From the NCBI RefSeq assembly GCF_036324505.1, contig NC_086350.1, positions 20,827,032 through 20,891,031 of the forward strand: a stretch of 64,000 nucleotides of DNA, in the 5' to 3' direction. How positions within the stretch are numbered: position 1 is the stretch's first letter; every line of letters starts with the position of its first letter. Source of the stretch: Eleginops maclovinus. Lineage: Eukaryota > Chordata > Actinopteri > Perciformes > Eleginopidae. This document shows positions 50,266 through 64,000 of this stretch, piece after piece. The translations under genes and the position numbers were made by a program. Under the pieces are notes generated by a model. It made no database searches and was not told the origin of the DNA. It worked only from the letters and a program-made list of their open reading frames with translations.

Positions 50266-51825
50266 GTCCCCTAAAAACATTTGTATAACACCTACAGTGG
50301 CTTTTAAGGAAGGAAGAACATTTTAAAAAGAATAACCAAGATGATCTCATCAACGTTATTCCTGTTTTGGCATTAGATTTTATTTTATGCGTTACAAACC
50401 GTGGAGTTTGAATAAGTTATAATTGTATTTCCCCTTGATGATGGCCTCTACCGTAAATATCTGTAGAGGAACAGTTGAACGTATTTTTATTAAAGTTACT
50501 TCATACTTAAGAATAGTCTTGGTGTTTGTAACCGGTCACAAAGTATACCATTTATGAGCATTTCAAAACGTTTTTTAATTAGTTTATTAAAATCTGAATC
50601 ATGAGCTAGGGTAACAAGTAACTGAGGGTTTTGTTATTTGTTTTATTTATAGATAGATTAAAACAATTATAGATTTAGATAGATCAAACAATGCCAGGTA
50701 ATCAAAGCATTGCACAGGAGTATAAATATAAACAGTACATATATATATATATGTATACGTATAAGCATGCAGCAAAACGTTTATATATAAAGGATCTACA
50801 CAATATTTAAAACAATTAGAATACACTATAGTAAAACAAACCTTAAGTATAAACATAGGATACTATATAAGAGAGGCATCCTGTGTTTATATTTTAGTCA
50901 TAGTATTCTGGTTTATTATCTTCCAACAGTCAGCCTCATTGTCTGGTAAATTGGTAAAATGAATCCTTTTAGAGATATGATTCATTTCACAAACTCAACC
51001 TGCCATTTCTGAGATAGTGTGACGCTTTCCCCCTCGATATCTGTCTGCACTGTTTCACTAAGTGGAGTCAAACGCCGGCAACCTATTAGTGATGTACTCA
51101 CTCCATTGAGAGCAATTATCTCCGCACTCTGCGGCAGGTGTAAAAGCACAAAGAGTGAACGCATAAACACTGGGGCAATTTAACTGTCCAAACATAATTG
51201 ATTTTCTTTTAATATTGACCATGAGCAGCCGAAGCCAAACACAATACATGCATCTTAAATTCCACCATATGGCACATCAGCGCAACCACCTGTGCTGCTT
51301 CAGTCATTTTTCTGATTATTATACTGGTTATAGTGACACAAAGGAAGAACATAGCGTCGGACTTATAGCAAATACAATGCACAGAATAGAGTGTTTACAT
51401 TGGCATATGTATGTTTAGAATCTTACAACAAAAGCTGGTTGAGCGGTTGCAATGATGAGGGGTTTTTTTTGTCTTCAGTCATCCCAAGAATATGTTTTTA
51501 TTCTAGACTAGATTAAACAGGTCCCATGTTTTAATGTGTGTAACCTGATCTGTGGTCGTGAATGTATCGGATTCACGCTTTCAGGATCTTTATGAATATG
51601 CGTCCTGGATCTCTGGAGGTTCTCAGGGGCTGGTTGTTTTCTTAGAGACCCACAGGTGTGTAACCATCTGGGCCTAACCGTTGAACAAGTCTCCCCTCTA
51701 CCAGCCAAACCAACACTCTACGTTGATCCTGTCACATCTCGCCTGCTCCACAACTAGAAAATCCCAGTGTTTGTGCAGCCAGCTATAGGAAGTGTGTACA
51801 TGTGTTTATGACAAATTGACTGTGG
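50266..51825. other. Non-coding stretch
   Basis: Nothing recognised apart from a short TA tract with GTATACGTAT near 50736-50762. Confidence 0.45.
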
Positions 51826-52262
51826 TTGCAACCACTAATTACTTTTAAAATTATATATTCAGATACTGTCTATTTCAATGATTAATTGTTTGCTTTATAC
51901 AATTTCAGAAAATATGAAATTGTTATTTCTAAACCCAAAGGTTTTCAGTTTAATATGAAATAAAAGCAGAACATGTCTATATTATATCTATTTTATGTTT
52001 GTTGCAAAAAATGCAACTTGGGTTGCAACAAGGACTTTTTAATTGTGGAATAATCTGCTGTTGCAATGATTTTTCAATTAATTGTTTGCTTCAAAACATT
52101 TCCAAACATGTCAATTCCAGATTTATTATGATATTAAACAAAGAGACAGGACTTTTCAGTATTTGAAATGCTAAATACGTAAGTTTCATACGTTTTTTTG
52201 CATGAAAGATAATCATTTTATTCATCATCAAAGTAGTTAGCGATTATTTTTCTGCCGACTGA
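51826..52262 (+). repeat. TAACGATTA-type dispersed repeat, two further decayed copies
   Basis: 51826-51990 (GGTTGCAACCACTAATTACT, TTCAATGATTAATTGTTTGC, CAGAAAATATGAAATTG, CCCAAAGGTTTTCAGTTTA) and 52020-52262 (TTGCAATGATTTTTCAATTA, ATTGTTTGCTTCAAAACATT, CAAAGTAGTTAGCGATTA) follow the same consensus in tandem orientation. Confidence 0.55.
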
Positions 52263-54376
52263 CTCAACAATGATAGAAGGATATGTTAGTGTGTTTGTTT
52301 GTATGTGCTTGACAGAACCATTGCATGTGTGGTTTAAGGTAAATCTTAAGGTCCATGTTTACCTGTTTGTTTGTACAGTCGTTGGTAGGCAGATGTGTAT
52401 AATGCATGGGTAGTTTCCCTGGCTTACCACACATTTTGTGGAACACATTCTCTAGAACACCACATGGTCAATTGCTAAATTCATTATGTGTCAACCTTTT
52501 TTTAGGTCAGTGCTAATTACACTCATACCTTGGTGAGAATTATCCACGACAGTATTCTTAATTCATGCTGTCATTCTGAGTGTCACGCTCTCTGTGGTGT
52601 TTCTGCAGTGCAATGCTTGTGACGGTTTTAAAAGCATGCATTGATAAAATATGTTGCAGTAAAGCAGAATAGTGACATGATTTACCCGTCATTTTCAACC
52701 TCATGGCCGTCACTCACAGTACATGCAACGTAAAGCTTTGAGCATGTCATGTGCGAGAGGCAACAAAGCAACCGTTGTCAGGCTACCAAACAGCAGAGTG
52801 GAAACGCAGTGACGCAGTGAACACTACATGCACGTCCTGTTCTTAGTATTCATTTTTTGGAAGATTTCTAGGAATGTGAGGAAACTGGTGTTTTAGGTTG
52901 GTGTTTTCTATTTCCTGTTTGGCTGAACACAACTCATTATCATAAACGACTGTTGTAAAAGCTGTCATTCAGTCATGTTGCAATGAGTTTATGCAGAAAT
53001 TGTTGGGAGATTGCAAGAAAACAAGGTGGATGCATTTTGGTCACGTTGCATCCCCCTTTATCCCCCTAAATATCTTACAGAGTTTATCTTTAAAGAAGCC
53101 CAACTCAATACATTTTTTCAATAAATAAAAACTGCCTGTATGCCCAAGAACACGGTTTCTCAAACCAAATGTGCTTCTCTATGAAACTTCATTAGCTGGC
53201 GGAAACCCCCACAAAGAGAATCTACAAAACCAAAACATTTGTTTTAAGGTCCACCATTATCAATTTTCTCCTGAACAACCCGTAGCACAGACACAACCTA
53301 CTGATTTTACCCTTATCCACACCAGTCTGGATTTCAATGCAGGACGACAGGTTGTAGAAGAGAAGTTATAAAACCTCCCTGTTTGTTTTATGATTAATAA
53401 TGTGTTGTTTAAGCCCTCCACCTATGTTTGGTAACTGCAGTGAACAGGAGGCCTCAGGTTCAGTTAGAGGCCGAAGGTTTTGAGGGTTGGGCATGGTCAC
53501 AAGTACTGAAGCGTGGCCACAGGATATGGTATTGATTTGATTATTATTTGCTTGGCTCAGACCTACCAATTTTACATGTTCACTGGTATTTTGTTTGTTC
53601 GACAAAACAGAATCTCTTTCTGAAAATGATGTATCAAACAAACATCTCTTCTTCTAATGGAAAATCTTTATTATTTGGTGACTTATATCTAAATAATGAA
53701 CCATAAGAAGGTCATCAGGTGTTGATAGGACCTTAGATAGTTCACTATTGAAGGACACAATCTGTTTTTGCAAGGCAGTATTAGGTGAGGTGGCTTCCAG
53801 GAGTCACATTACAGGCTGTTTGTATCGAGTGCTGACATCCACAACAACAGCTCAATACCAAAGGATTGTGAGGGCTTTAGACAAATCAATGGGTCAGTAG
53901 TCTCTAAGTGAAAGTTGTATAATATCCAAATGCGCTCACCCTTGGCAGTTGGAGTCAGTGCCAGGAAGGCTAGCAGTGAGATTATTTCATAAGAGACGGT
54001 TTCATTAGATGTATTGCTACATATCGAAAAAGACACACAAAACAACAGAGGAAATGATTTGGAAAGAGCAAGTTCAAGTTTCCTGTTGGACACAAAAAGT
54101 AGGATGTCACTTCACTGGTGATGGGAAAATCTAAAGAGTACCCATTGTTGCTGACTAAACACGAACTGAACCTAGAATATAAATGTTACAGGAGAAAGAG
54201 CAAGTCATTGTTCTTGAAATGAGAGTCATGTAATTCTTGTGTAAAATGTGTGTGAGATTTCTACTCAAGAGTACAATAAAAATCAAACCATCTTGGGTAC
54301 AATTGAAAAAATCCTGCCCACAAATTAGTACCGAAAGTTACAGTGCCCTTTATGCTAAATGGCCCATTGCAGATTC
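52263..54376. other. Non-coding stretch
   Basis: Nothing recognised. Confidence 0.45.
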
Positions 54377-54447
54377 ATATATATACAGTATATATATATA
54401 TATATATAGTGTGTATATATATATATATATACTGTATATATATATAT
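54377..54447. repeat. AT-rich inverted hairpin repeat
   Basis: ATATATACAGTATATATA on the left is mirrored by TATATATATACTGTATATAT on the right around a GTGTG centre, so the whole 70-bp tract can fold back on itself. Confidence 0.9.
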
Positions 54448-54599
54448 TCTAAATAATCATGATTACTGAATAATGACTTAAATGGGCATATTTGATGAAA
54501 TTGATATATGGCTGGATTGCTCAACATATAATAGTGCTTTTCATTAATGAATATTGTGCTTATGATCTAAATTGGGGGAAAAATAGATTTAGTGGACGT

Positions 54600-54720
54600 A
54601 TATTTTGTCAGCAAAGTAAATACATTTATTTAAGTAAAAAGTAACAATGTTTGCCTCCAAAATATAATGGAGGAAAAGTAGCAACAAAAAAAAGTACAGT
54701 ACTAGAGTAGTACTTTTGTT
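54600..54720 (+). repeat. Fragment of the AGTAC-rich foldback family
   Basis: CATTTATTTAAGTAAAAAGT, GGAGGAAAAGTAGCAAC and AAAGTACAGTACTAGAGTAG match motifs of the element at 40298-41198. Only part of one arm remains. Confidence 0.6.
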
Positions 54721-55542
54721 AAAAATCCCTGACTGCGTTATAAATTCAAAATAGTCACATCCACCTATCAACTTGGACAGAGACCACCTATTGTGTGTTC
54801 AATTCCACATGATTTGATTTCGGGATAGCATTCATCCAAGAATGTGACTCAGAAACAAGATACCTTGACGCGCCATTGTGCGTGGTGTAATGGAGGTGAG
54901 CAGGAGGCCTCAGGTGGAGCTGCTGACTGAAGGTTTGAAGTGTGTAGACAGTAGACCTGGTGGGATACGCCAGGGATTGGAGAGGGGAAAGGGCATTTTT
55001 TATTTTACTTTGACAGCGTCAATGCTATATTTGTAGTTGGACTCTGCAATATTAATGACATAAAATGAAACTATTGCTTAACGGAGTCTCGGCCATAATT
55101 GTGTATGTGGTTTGGGGGGGAATACTGTCGTCATGAATAATGCAATAAGGCAAGGAAGCTCAGGAAAAGAGTTGGTCCACCATGCATTATTGCAGACTGA
55201 ACCTTTCACTGGTTTGTTGTGAGTGAGTCTTGAAACGGGAGCAGACACTGTGAGACTCCTTAATCCTAGCTTGTCAGTCAAGAAGCCAGAGTGAAAAGCA
55301 GTCATTAGCAGTATTTCACTAAAAGTCAAGAAATTATATTGTTATTTTTCTAGGAACCAACATGTTAGATTTAATTGCAGTGGCTGACAAAACACTTCCA
55401 ATCAGAGAAAGTCTTAAAAACATTGCAAATAAAAAATCACAAATCCCTCACTGTCACTGGGAACACTTTTAGTTTTATTGGCTCACTTGAACAATGTGAT
55501 CGCATGATAACTTACATTTTTATTGCATATCAGCTGTAGGCT
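54721..55542. other. Non-coding stretch
   Basis: Nothing recognised. Confidence 0.45.
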
Positions 55543-55880
55543 ACAGTAGCTAACTAACGTTGCTAACCTAGTCATTTCAAATATGCTGACTAAGCACAAT
55601 TTTGAAACGCTGCTAACGCTGCGAGTGATAACTTAATACTCCAACAACAGTCCCAGCTGAGTGCATCACTTTAAAGAGTTTTGTTTATGAAGCGTTTTTA
55701 GTAAACCTTGTTTCATCAAGTTAGTGAATATTTGGTAAATGCTACGCATGTGTTGTCAAGTTGGTGAAGATGATTTTCATTTTCTTAGCACATTTGTGTT
55801 TTTATATTGTGCACCGCATTTCTCCAATTTTAGGTGTTTTTGGCAGTTGCACCATGTTTGCACGGGTCGGCCACCGTACA
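55543..55880 (+). repeat. Unclassified dispersed repeat, copy 2
   Basis: Partner of 18225-18546: shared CCAGCTGAGTGCATCACTTT, TTGTCAAGTTGGTGAAGA and terminal GGTCGGCCACCGTA blocks in the same order. This copy has extra sequence between the TTGTCAAG block and the end. Confidence 0.75.
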
Positions 55881-57954
<2,074 letters not shown>

Positions 57955-58200
57955 ATTATTATGTCTTTATTTAACAAGGACCATGCATAAAATTCATTAT
58001 TCTCAAAATGAGAACCTGATCTATGCCAGATTTTAGCTAGAAGCTCATTTCCATCTGCAGTCCTTGAGAAAGTACTCGCATAACAATCAACAAACACTAA
58101 ACATATTGTAAAGTCTCTATCACAAAAGACAATTATAAAAAATATTAAAGTACAAGCCTATAAAATGTTATACAATACAAAATAAACCACTAAATCCACT
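57955..58200 (+). repeat. Possible repeat tail (TCTTTATTTAACAAGGACCATG)
   Basis: The sequence TGTCTTTATTTAACAAGGAC then TTCTCAAAATGAGAACCTGA and runs of AAACATATTG...CAATTATAAAAAATATTAAAG resembles the fish repeat whose consensus reads TTTATTTAGCCAGGA...GAGATTAAAATCTC...GACCTGGCC. Strongly diverged. Confidence 0.35.
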
Positions 58201-58786
58201 ACAACGGAATGGGATAGTGTAGTTTTTTGACCACTAGAAAATGAAAAAGAGCTGCACTTAATGTCTTATTAGATTTCTAAATTGGTGAACACTTCTTTTT
58301 TTTATCACATAGAGTTTGTGGGAAAGTAATCTAGTTCTCAAGTCACTAGGGCAGAGTAATTTGGGAAGTAGAATTTGTTTAAAACTGCAGCTTAGTTGAA
58401 TACTCAATTCTGATTGGTCAAATCGGACATTTCAGAGGTTATTAATACTCGATGACACACCGCTGCTCAGCATAATAATGACCGTTGCTAAGGAGGATCA
58501 ATGGAGAGAAGGAACTGAGGTTAACAGAGCATTAGACGCCAGATAAATCAACAGAAGAAGGCAGACAGGAAGTAAACACTTAACAGGAACACGGTATGGG
58601 CTGCTCTGGTATTGTTTGAGGACTTGTTAGTGGAACAGAAACTGTGGACAGACTTGGACAGTGACAGTAAACATTGATCAGTGCTGCCGTTCATTTTCAG
58701 TTAGGTTGTTGTGGCTGTAGTTCCAGCTGTCGGTATGTCGTGGAGCGGAGATTTGCACATTATCTCTTACTTACTACTGTATAGGC
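58201..58786. other. Non-coding stretch
   Basis: A block from about 58395 (TTCTGATTGGTCAAATCGG) has the flavour of a fish repeat, but I cannot delimit it. Confidence 0.35.
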
Positions 58787-58788
58787 TA

Positions 58789-58987
58789 CAGCTCGGGAAA
58801 AAATTAAGAGACCACTCTATCTCTACATGTATGGCAGCCATTCCAGTGTCTGTTGAATTCCAACACAGCGAAATGTTGTCAGTAGTTTATAGAATACAAT
58901 TTTAAAAAAGTTTTTTATTTAACTCAATGACATATAAATAATACAACCAGAGAAACTGATGATGCTGAATTGGTGAATCCGGAGCTG
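58789..58987 (+). mobile_element. TA-flanked MITE, third copy
   Basis: Begins CAGCTCGGGAAAAAATTAAGAGACCACT and ends in TTGGTGAATCCGGAGCTG, flanked by TA on each side (58787-58788, 58988-58989). 199 bp. The left terminus is close to the 45827 copy; the right terminus is diverged. Confidence 0.75.
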
Positions 58988-58989
58988 TA

Positions 58990-61900
58990 TATCATTATGG
59001 CTGTGTTTTGCTTTGTGGGGTAACTTTTGTTTGTTTGTGTGTGATTCTTTTCAATATTGCACACTTAAATTGGATTCTGCTCGAATAAATATAAGCCTGT
59101 GTCCTTTCTAAATGTTGACTTGCAGAGTTGCACTCAGAATGTTTTGTGCCGTCTGAAATCTTTTGGCTTTTACATACTTCCATACCCAGCCTAGTAATGA
59201 AACTGAAGAAAGTGCAGCCACACAAAATAGTAGAAGTAAAAGCCAGCTGAAGCTTTAGGACAGGTATTACATGAGAGTCCTGATATAAACCTTTCAGCAC
59301 ACAGTCTACATTTTTTCTTTAGAATAAACACCTTGAACTACATGAGAAGTTCCTGTTTATTCTTTATCTACTCAGCACAACACACAATAACATTGCCAAA
59401 ACCAAGACACACCTTGTTTTTTAAGATTGTTCTGTTTTCTTTTTTTTATACATTTCATTTGTCTTATGTGGTATCACTGGGGCTGGCAGCAGCAACAATG
59501 AAAAAGCCCCATTTGGTTTTGATTTGAAATAAATAGAAGATTTGGTTTTTGTGTTTGAACGTAGTTTGGGCTGTGGCCTAGCGACTGTTTCTTAGAATTT
59601 TATGTTTAAGCTTTAAACACAGGCTCTGTCACCTCAGATCACGTTTGTTTGTCTTCATCATACTCTATCTTAACAATATAAACAAAGGAGGCCCTTAACT
59701 AATCTCCAAATTAAAAGCAAGTGTGATGAATTGAATTGAAGATGTTTTATAGGTGACATGTTTATTGATGAAGGTCGGAATACATATGAATTTTCATTAA
59801 ATGTGTGGAGGACTACAGTCTGTACGAATTTAAGTGCAGATATTAAAGATATATCAAACAAGGTTAATTCTACACATTCAAGCAACATCAATTCATATGG
59901 CAATGAATGAATATTTGTCTATGTGTTTGTACAGTTAGATTAGATATGCTTTATGATGGACCTTGAAGTAATGAGCCATCAGTTACAGTTTTTTGGGAGT
60001 TCTGGTTTTGTCTCCACATTATTATTTTTGTTGTGTATTCCATATTTTCTATGTTTAAAATGTGACTGCTCAAAAAGCTGTGAATAAAGGTCACTGTAGC
60101 AAGTTGCTTTTCCAAGTACAGTTTGCATATACAACTGTCCTTAATGGGTGAGCATCACCCTGCCTTAACAAACACAGTAGCAGACAAACACATTGAAGAG
60201 AATATAAAAAAATCCATCACGTTTGCCAATGTTCAACGGTCATTTTAATGCTGATAAGGTGTGTTTGATGCATTGGTAATGCCAGTATATGCCAACAGTG
60301 TTTCATTTCAGCAATGTTTTTGCCTTGTCTCTTTTTTGTTGTGTGATGATGGGGCCATGTGCAGACTCATGGGTGTTTTCCAATGGGAGGGCTTGCGCAG
60401 TGATGGTACTCATGAATGGGCTTGAGTGTGAGAGACTTGCTGCCGGGTTATTGGGAGTGGTAGTCACCTATAGCACAGTGTCATGACTCCGGAATGCTAT
60501 CGATGATAACTACTTTTACATGATAGCCTCAAGGCCAAGGAGGAGGAGTGGGATAAATGGGGTGGCACCATGATTTTACCTGTTCTAACTCAACGTCTTT
60601 GATGGGGATGGATGATGTTCAAACAAGAACGCCAGGATTACAATTATATTGAGGATATGGCTGCTGGCCAAGCATTTACGAGGTTGTAAACCTATTTCAA
60701 AACGTTTGATCTTTAACTTCCATGAAAGCAACTTTTCTTGACTTACTTGTACCTTACATCACTATTCATTAGATACAGAGGTTTATAATTGGAAAAGTTC
60801 ATTAAGCGGTTTTGATATCAAATTGTCCTGATGGAAATTTAAGTTGAGAGAAGGACAACAGAGGCATCACCCTGGATCACAGGCTCTGAATGTCAAGCCT
60901 GTCTGACTTGGTCAGAAGTTCAACCATTCCGCATTCTTGACTAAAGGATAAAGCAGCCCTAATCCCCTTTACCAGGTAGCTAGAGTTGGCAGTGGAGCCA
61001 GAAATTCCTGCGGCATACCGATTTGGGGAAGTTGCTAGGGTTTGGATGTTCAATTCGAACAACAATAGAGTACCCTCATTCAAAGAAAAATAGGGTTTAA
61101 GTTCTGTGAGAAAGTCCTGCCACCACAGAGATAGGTACCATGTGGAATGTGACATAGTTAGAGTGCTTTTGATTCAAAGGCATTGGCCACTAATAAAAAC
61201 AGTGATTTAGGGTGTGTAGAAGTAGGGTGGTAGGCTGGGAGACACAAATAGGGAGGGTATGGAAGGCAGGGATCTCTGTTGTTGATCTCATGACAGCCAG
61301 TTCATAATATGAGTATCCAGCCAGGGCAGACTACAATAACAGCAGGCTCTACAGCAGCTTACCTGGCCATCAAACTGAGCCAATGACCTGCCAGCCTTCC
61401 TTCCAATTGTCCGATGTCAGGGATCAGGATCAGCCCAACAAGAGTGACTTCAGAGACACAGAAGGCAGCGTCTAGCTCCTTTATCTGCCTCCATAATACT
61501 GCCAAAGACTCAGGCCTCCACAGAGGTGGAGCAGCATTACTGACCTGTCCTGCTGCTCCTCTCAGGCCCAGTGGATTAGCTGTGAAAAGGCCCCTAGAGA
61601 AAAACTGTGGGTGAAATACACTGGCCTGTCTTTGTCCCGTCTGTCTGCTGGGCTGGGGAGCACTGACTTTAGCCCTCTGTCAACTAGGCCCGGTGAAACC
61701 CCTCAACAAAAGCCATTCATCTGTTGTACTGTACATGCCAAATGGCTGGCATTCCTCTTCACGAGTTGTTTTGTAAGCCGCATCTGTCTGTCTGTCTCCG
61801 AAATTACAAGTCTGTTAAGAGAATAATGGTTTCTGTGCAGCTGGGGTTTTCTGCTTTTGCCCAGTAGATCTGATTAACCTTCTGTCTGCTCATTACTGAC

Positions 61901-62083
61901 CATTGGCCAGACATGTTTTTAGCCATTGAGTCATTGAGACACAAGATTAGTTTTTTGCCTTTACAGGAGCTGCACTATGTAAGGTCACACACTCTGTCTG
62001 AGGTTCTTTGTCAGGGAATTCTAACAGTAATTACATGTATCCGGTTTATCAGCTATTGCATTAGGGTTACTCACATTATAATC
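58990..62083. other. Non-coding stretch
   Basis: No exon recognised. The 61230-61890 portion is repeat-free and balanced in composition, so it is a weak candidate for conserved non-coding sequence. Confidence 0.4.
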
Positions 62084-62680
62084 AAATGGCCTTATTACAA
62101 ATGTAGTGCAAGTGCAAAATGCACTTTTAGATTTTGTTTATATATAAATGTGTCCCCGTCGTGTAAGGAGACTCACAAAGTGTCAGAAAATACAACCCTC
62201 TCTCTTTTCCTCCTTACCCACATCTCTAAAAATGGGGGTACAAACGAGCTGATCCAGATTTGCTGCTGGTATGACGTAATAAACGAAATGTGGGCTGGCT
62301 TTACATTGAGCTCCTGGCAACGTCCGCCCACCTGACACGTCCTAAAATATCGTCCCCCATATACAGTCGGTGGAAATAATGCTTGATGTGGTTTGGAACA
62401 TAATATGGCGTTTAATCACGGCAGCGTTTAGCTGAGTATCTTCTCCCGGTAGAAAACTTTTTTCGCTGCAAAGAGGCGTGGCCAGCTTCAGGTCAGCTCA
62501 AATTTAAAGAGACATTCACAGAATCAGCACTTCAGAAACAGGGCTGAACTAGAGGGGTATGAGACATGCTACAATGGGTGATCTGTTTGGTATTTTGAGC
62601 AAAACATTTCACAGACATGTTTTGTATAGATATTGCCCTTCAATATATTGTTCAAATATACTATAATAGGAGACCTTTAA
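62084..62680. mobile_element. Non-autonomous DNA element ending in TAGGAGACCTTTAA
   Basis: Interior blocks CCCCGTCGTGTAAGGAGACT, AGAAAATACAACCCTC, CCTTACCCACATCTCT, GGCTGGCTTTACATTGAGC, AAGAGGCGTGGCCAGCTTCA and ACATTTCACAGACATGTTTT follow, in order, a repeat that I recognise as very abundant in teleosts. The right end ATAATAGGAGACCTTTAA has a degenerate inverted partner AATGGCCTTATTACA on the left. The 140-codon frame 61913-62335 is partly inside it and is an artefact. Left boundary approximate. Confidence 0.65.
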
Positions 62681-64000
62681 TGCACGATTTAAGGGTAATT
62701 TTAAGATACTCAATTTAATATTAGAATTTAGATTTTGTGTCATAACATATTTTTATTCTCTGATACATTCCATATATCAAGCACATTATGATCTACTGAA
62801 CAGCTTAAAATGCATCTTTGAGTAGTTATAATTCCCTTGATCAGAAAGAATGTAAAGAATTTGATCTCACTACAGAGCAGTCACAAGTGACTTTCAGGCT
62901 TATAAAATATGCACCAGTCTGAGACGCAAACTGAAATCTTTTTTTAATTGGCAAGTCAATTTTGCAGACATAATTTGCTGAAGTAATTCAATTATTTTGC
63001 TGCAACTTTTTAAAAGTTGAGTGTGGACCTCGATGCTGACACTGTTCCAATAGTAGTTGGAGTTTACAATTACATTTTGGCCAAATCTGCAACTTTTAAT
63101 TTAAATATGAGGTTGTGCAAGAACTGAAAAAAAACACTGAAATTAGGATTTAAAGTACAATTCATGAATTGAGGCGTTGAATATAAATAGCTGTTGCCTA
63201 TTCACCCAATATGGACGCTCACATACTCAATCATCCTTTTAAGTCAGCTCTTTCTTCAGTTAGGATTTGGAGACAAAACAGAAAAGTTGTATCTGAATCA
63301 CAATACTTTAAAACACTGACTTATTATTGTCACTTTATAGACGGTAGCCAAATAAGTTAAGATTTGGTTTAGAATAAGAACTGGTTCTTAATTGTATATG
63401 AACCAGGGAATTCTGCACTGCATATTCAACGGTAACATTCCGTTTATTATTTAATTTATTGAGCTCAAAAATGACCAGGGGGATGTTGAAATAATTAATA
63501 CACAGTTTTATTTCTGAAACGTTCCGTGTGGGAAATAATAAAATATCCTCGACATTTGGATCTTAACTCACCCGAAAAACAGGCAGAGCATTCATTAGCC
63601 TTTAGCCTTGCCCTGAGCCTATCAGGGAAAAAACTGATTTTAAAAGAGAAATGTATTTATTCAGTGTTTTACCACCTTTATTCAACAGCTCCTTTTTATT
63701 TAAAAATAATATCAGCCCCAGGCTCTGTCACTTCCACACAAAAAGGTCTGCCACTGTGTGAACGTCAGGTAAAACTGACACTCTAGGCTGATACAACAAG
63801 AGGCTACAATTTGGCCCGGTGTCATTTAAAATCTGCCCTGTCGCTTTCACTGTCACACCAGCTGTGTCAGCGTGTCACCATGTATGTGTGCGTTCGTCAT
63901 GTGTCACCCGGTCCCACACGGAGTGCTCCGTTCCCACACAGTTAAAGAAACGCTGCCCAGAGGTCGGTTGCCCATTCCCAACCGGCTCACCGTTTCAGCG
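62681..64000. other. Non-coding stretch to window end
   Basis: AT-rich, then GC-richer after 63780 (CGTGTCACCATGTATGTG). No exon or repeat recognised. Confidence 0.45.

Noticed and set aside
60877..61155. 92-codon minus-strand open frame
   Set aside because: No recognised family, no splice context.
61913..62335. 140-codon plus-strand open frame
   Set aside because: Its second half lies inside a recognised multi-copy non-coding element, and the first half has no domain.

Overview
The window looks like about 64 kb of teleost fish genomic DNA (ray-finned, probably percomorph). It is AT-rich, with long CA/TG microsatellites, tRNA-derived SINEs, decayed jockey/Rex1-type LINE reverse transcriptase fragments, short TA-flanked inverted-repeat DNA elements, a roughly 900-bp AGTAC-rich foldback repeat, and a THAP/YqaJ-type element family typical of fish. 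There is no sign of prokaryotic gene organisation. Apart from transposon-derived pieces I found no long, convincing host coding exon. All assignments are from reading the sequence; nothing was searched against a database.

Layout. At 0.6-0.9 kb is a SINE carrying a short TTAGGG run. At 1.51-2.59 kb is the most interesting structure: a compact unit with inverted termini that holds an intact-looking two-exon THAP-domain reading frame on the plus strand and, facing it on the minus strand, the first exon of a SWIM/YqaJ-nuclease-family gene. This matches an internally deleted ISL2EU/IS4EU-like DNA transposon. From 4 to 22 kb the sequence is mostly AT-rich and non-coding, with SINEs (5.3, 8.3, 20.8 kb), LINE remnants on the minus strand (8.5 and 18.6-19.0 kb), a duplicated 140-bp module (11.07 and 12.38 kb) and small tandem duplications (13.6-13.9 kb).

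At 22.7-23.2 kb the sequence becomes CpG-richer. It contains a CCAAT box and a consensus splice donor, which I read as a promoter and 5' non-coding first exon of an unidentified plus-strand gene; a possible second exon with a start codon lies at 23.63-23.73 kb. If so, the remaining 40 kb would be a giant intron. Several repeat-poor, homeodomain-site-rich blocks (16.3-17.1, 19.7-20.1, 31.5-31.75, 39.1-39.3 kb) look like conserved non-coding elements of the sort found around developmental regulators.

From 25 to 64 kb the sequence is non-coding with many mobile-element remnants: a hAT-like end (25.65 kb), three copies of one TA-flanked MITE (26.05, 45.83, 58.79 kb), a LINE C-terminal fragment (38.2-38.8 kb), a foldback element flanked by a diverged direct repeat (40.3-41.26 kb), inverted-repeat elements at 47.29-47.92 and about 62.08-62.68 kb, copies of a TAACGATTA-type repeat (50-52.3 kb), and large TG/AC microsatellites at 39.4, 41.6 and 56.8 kb.
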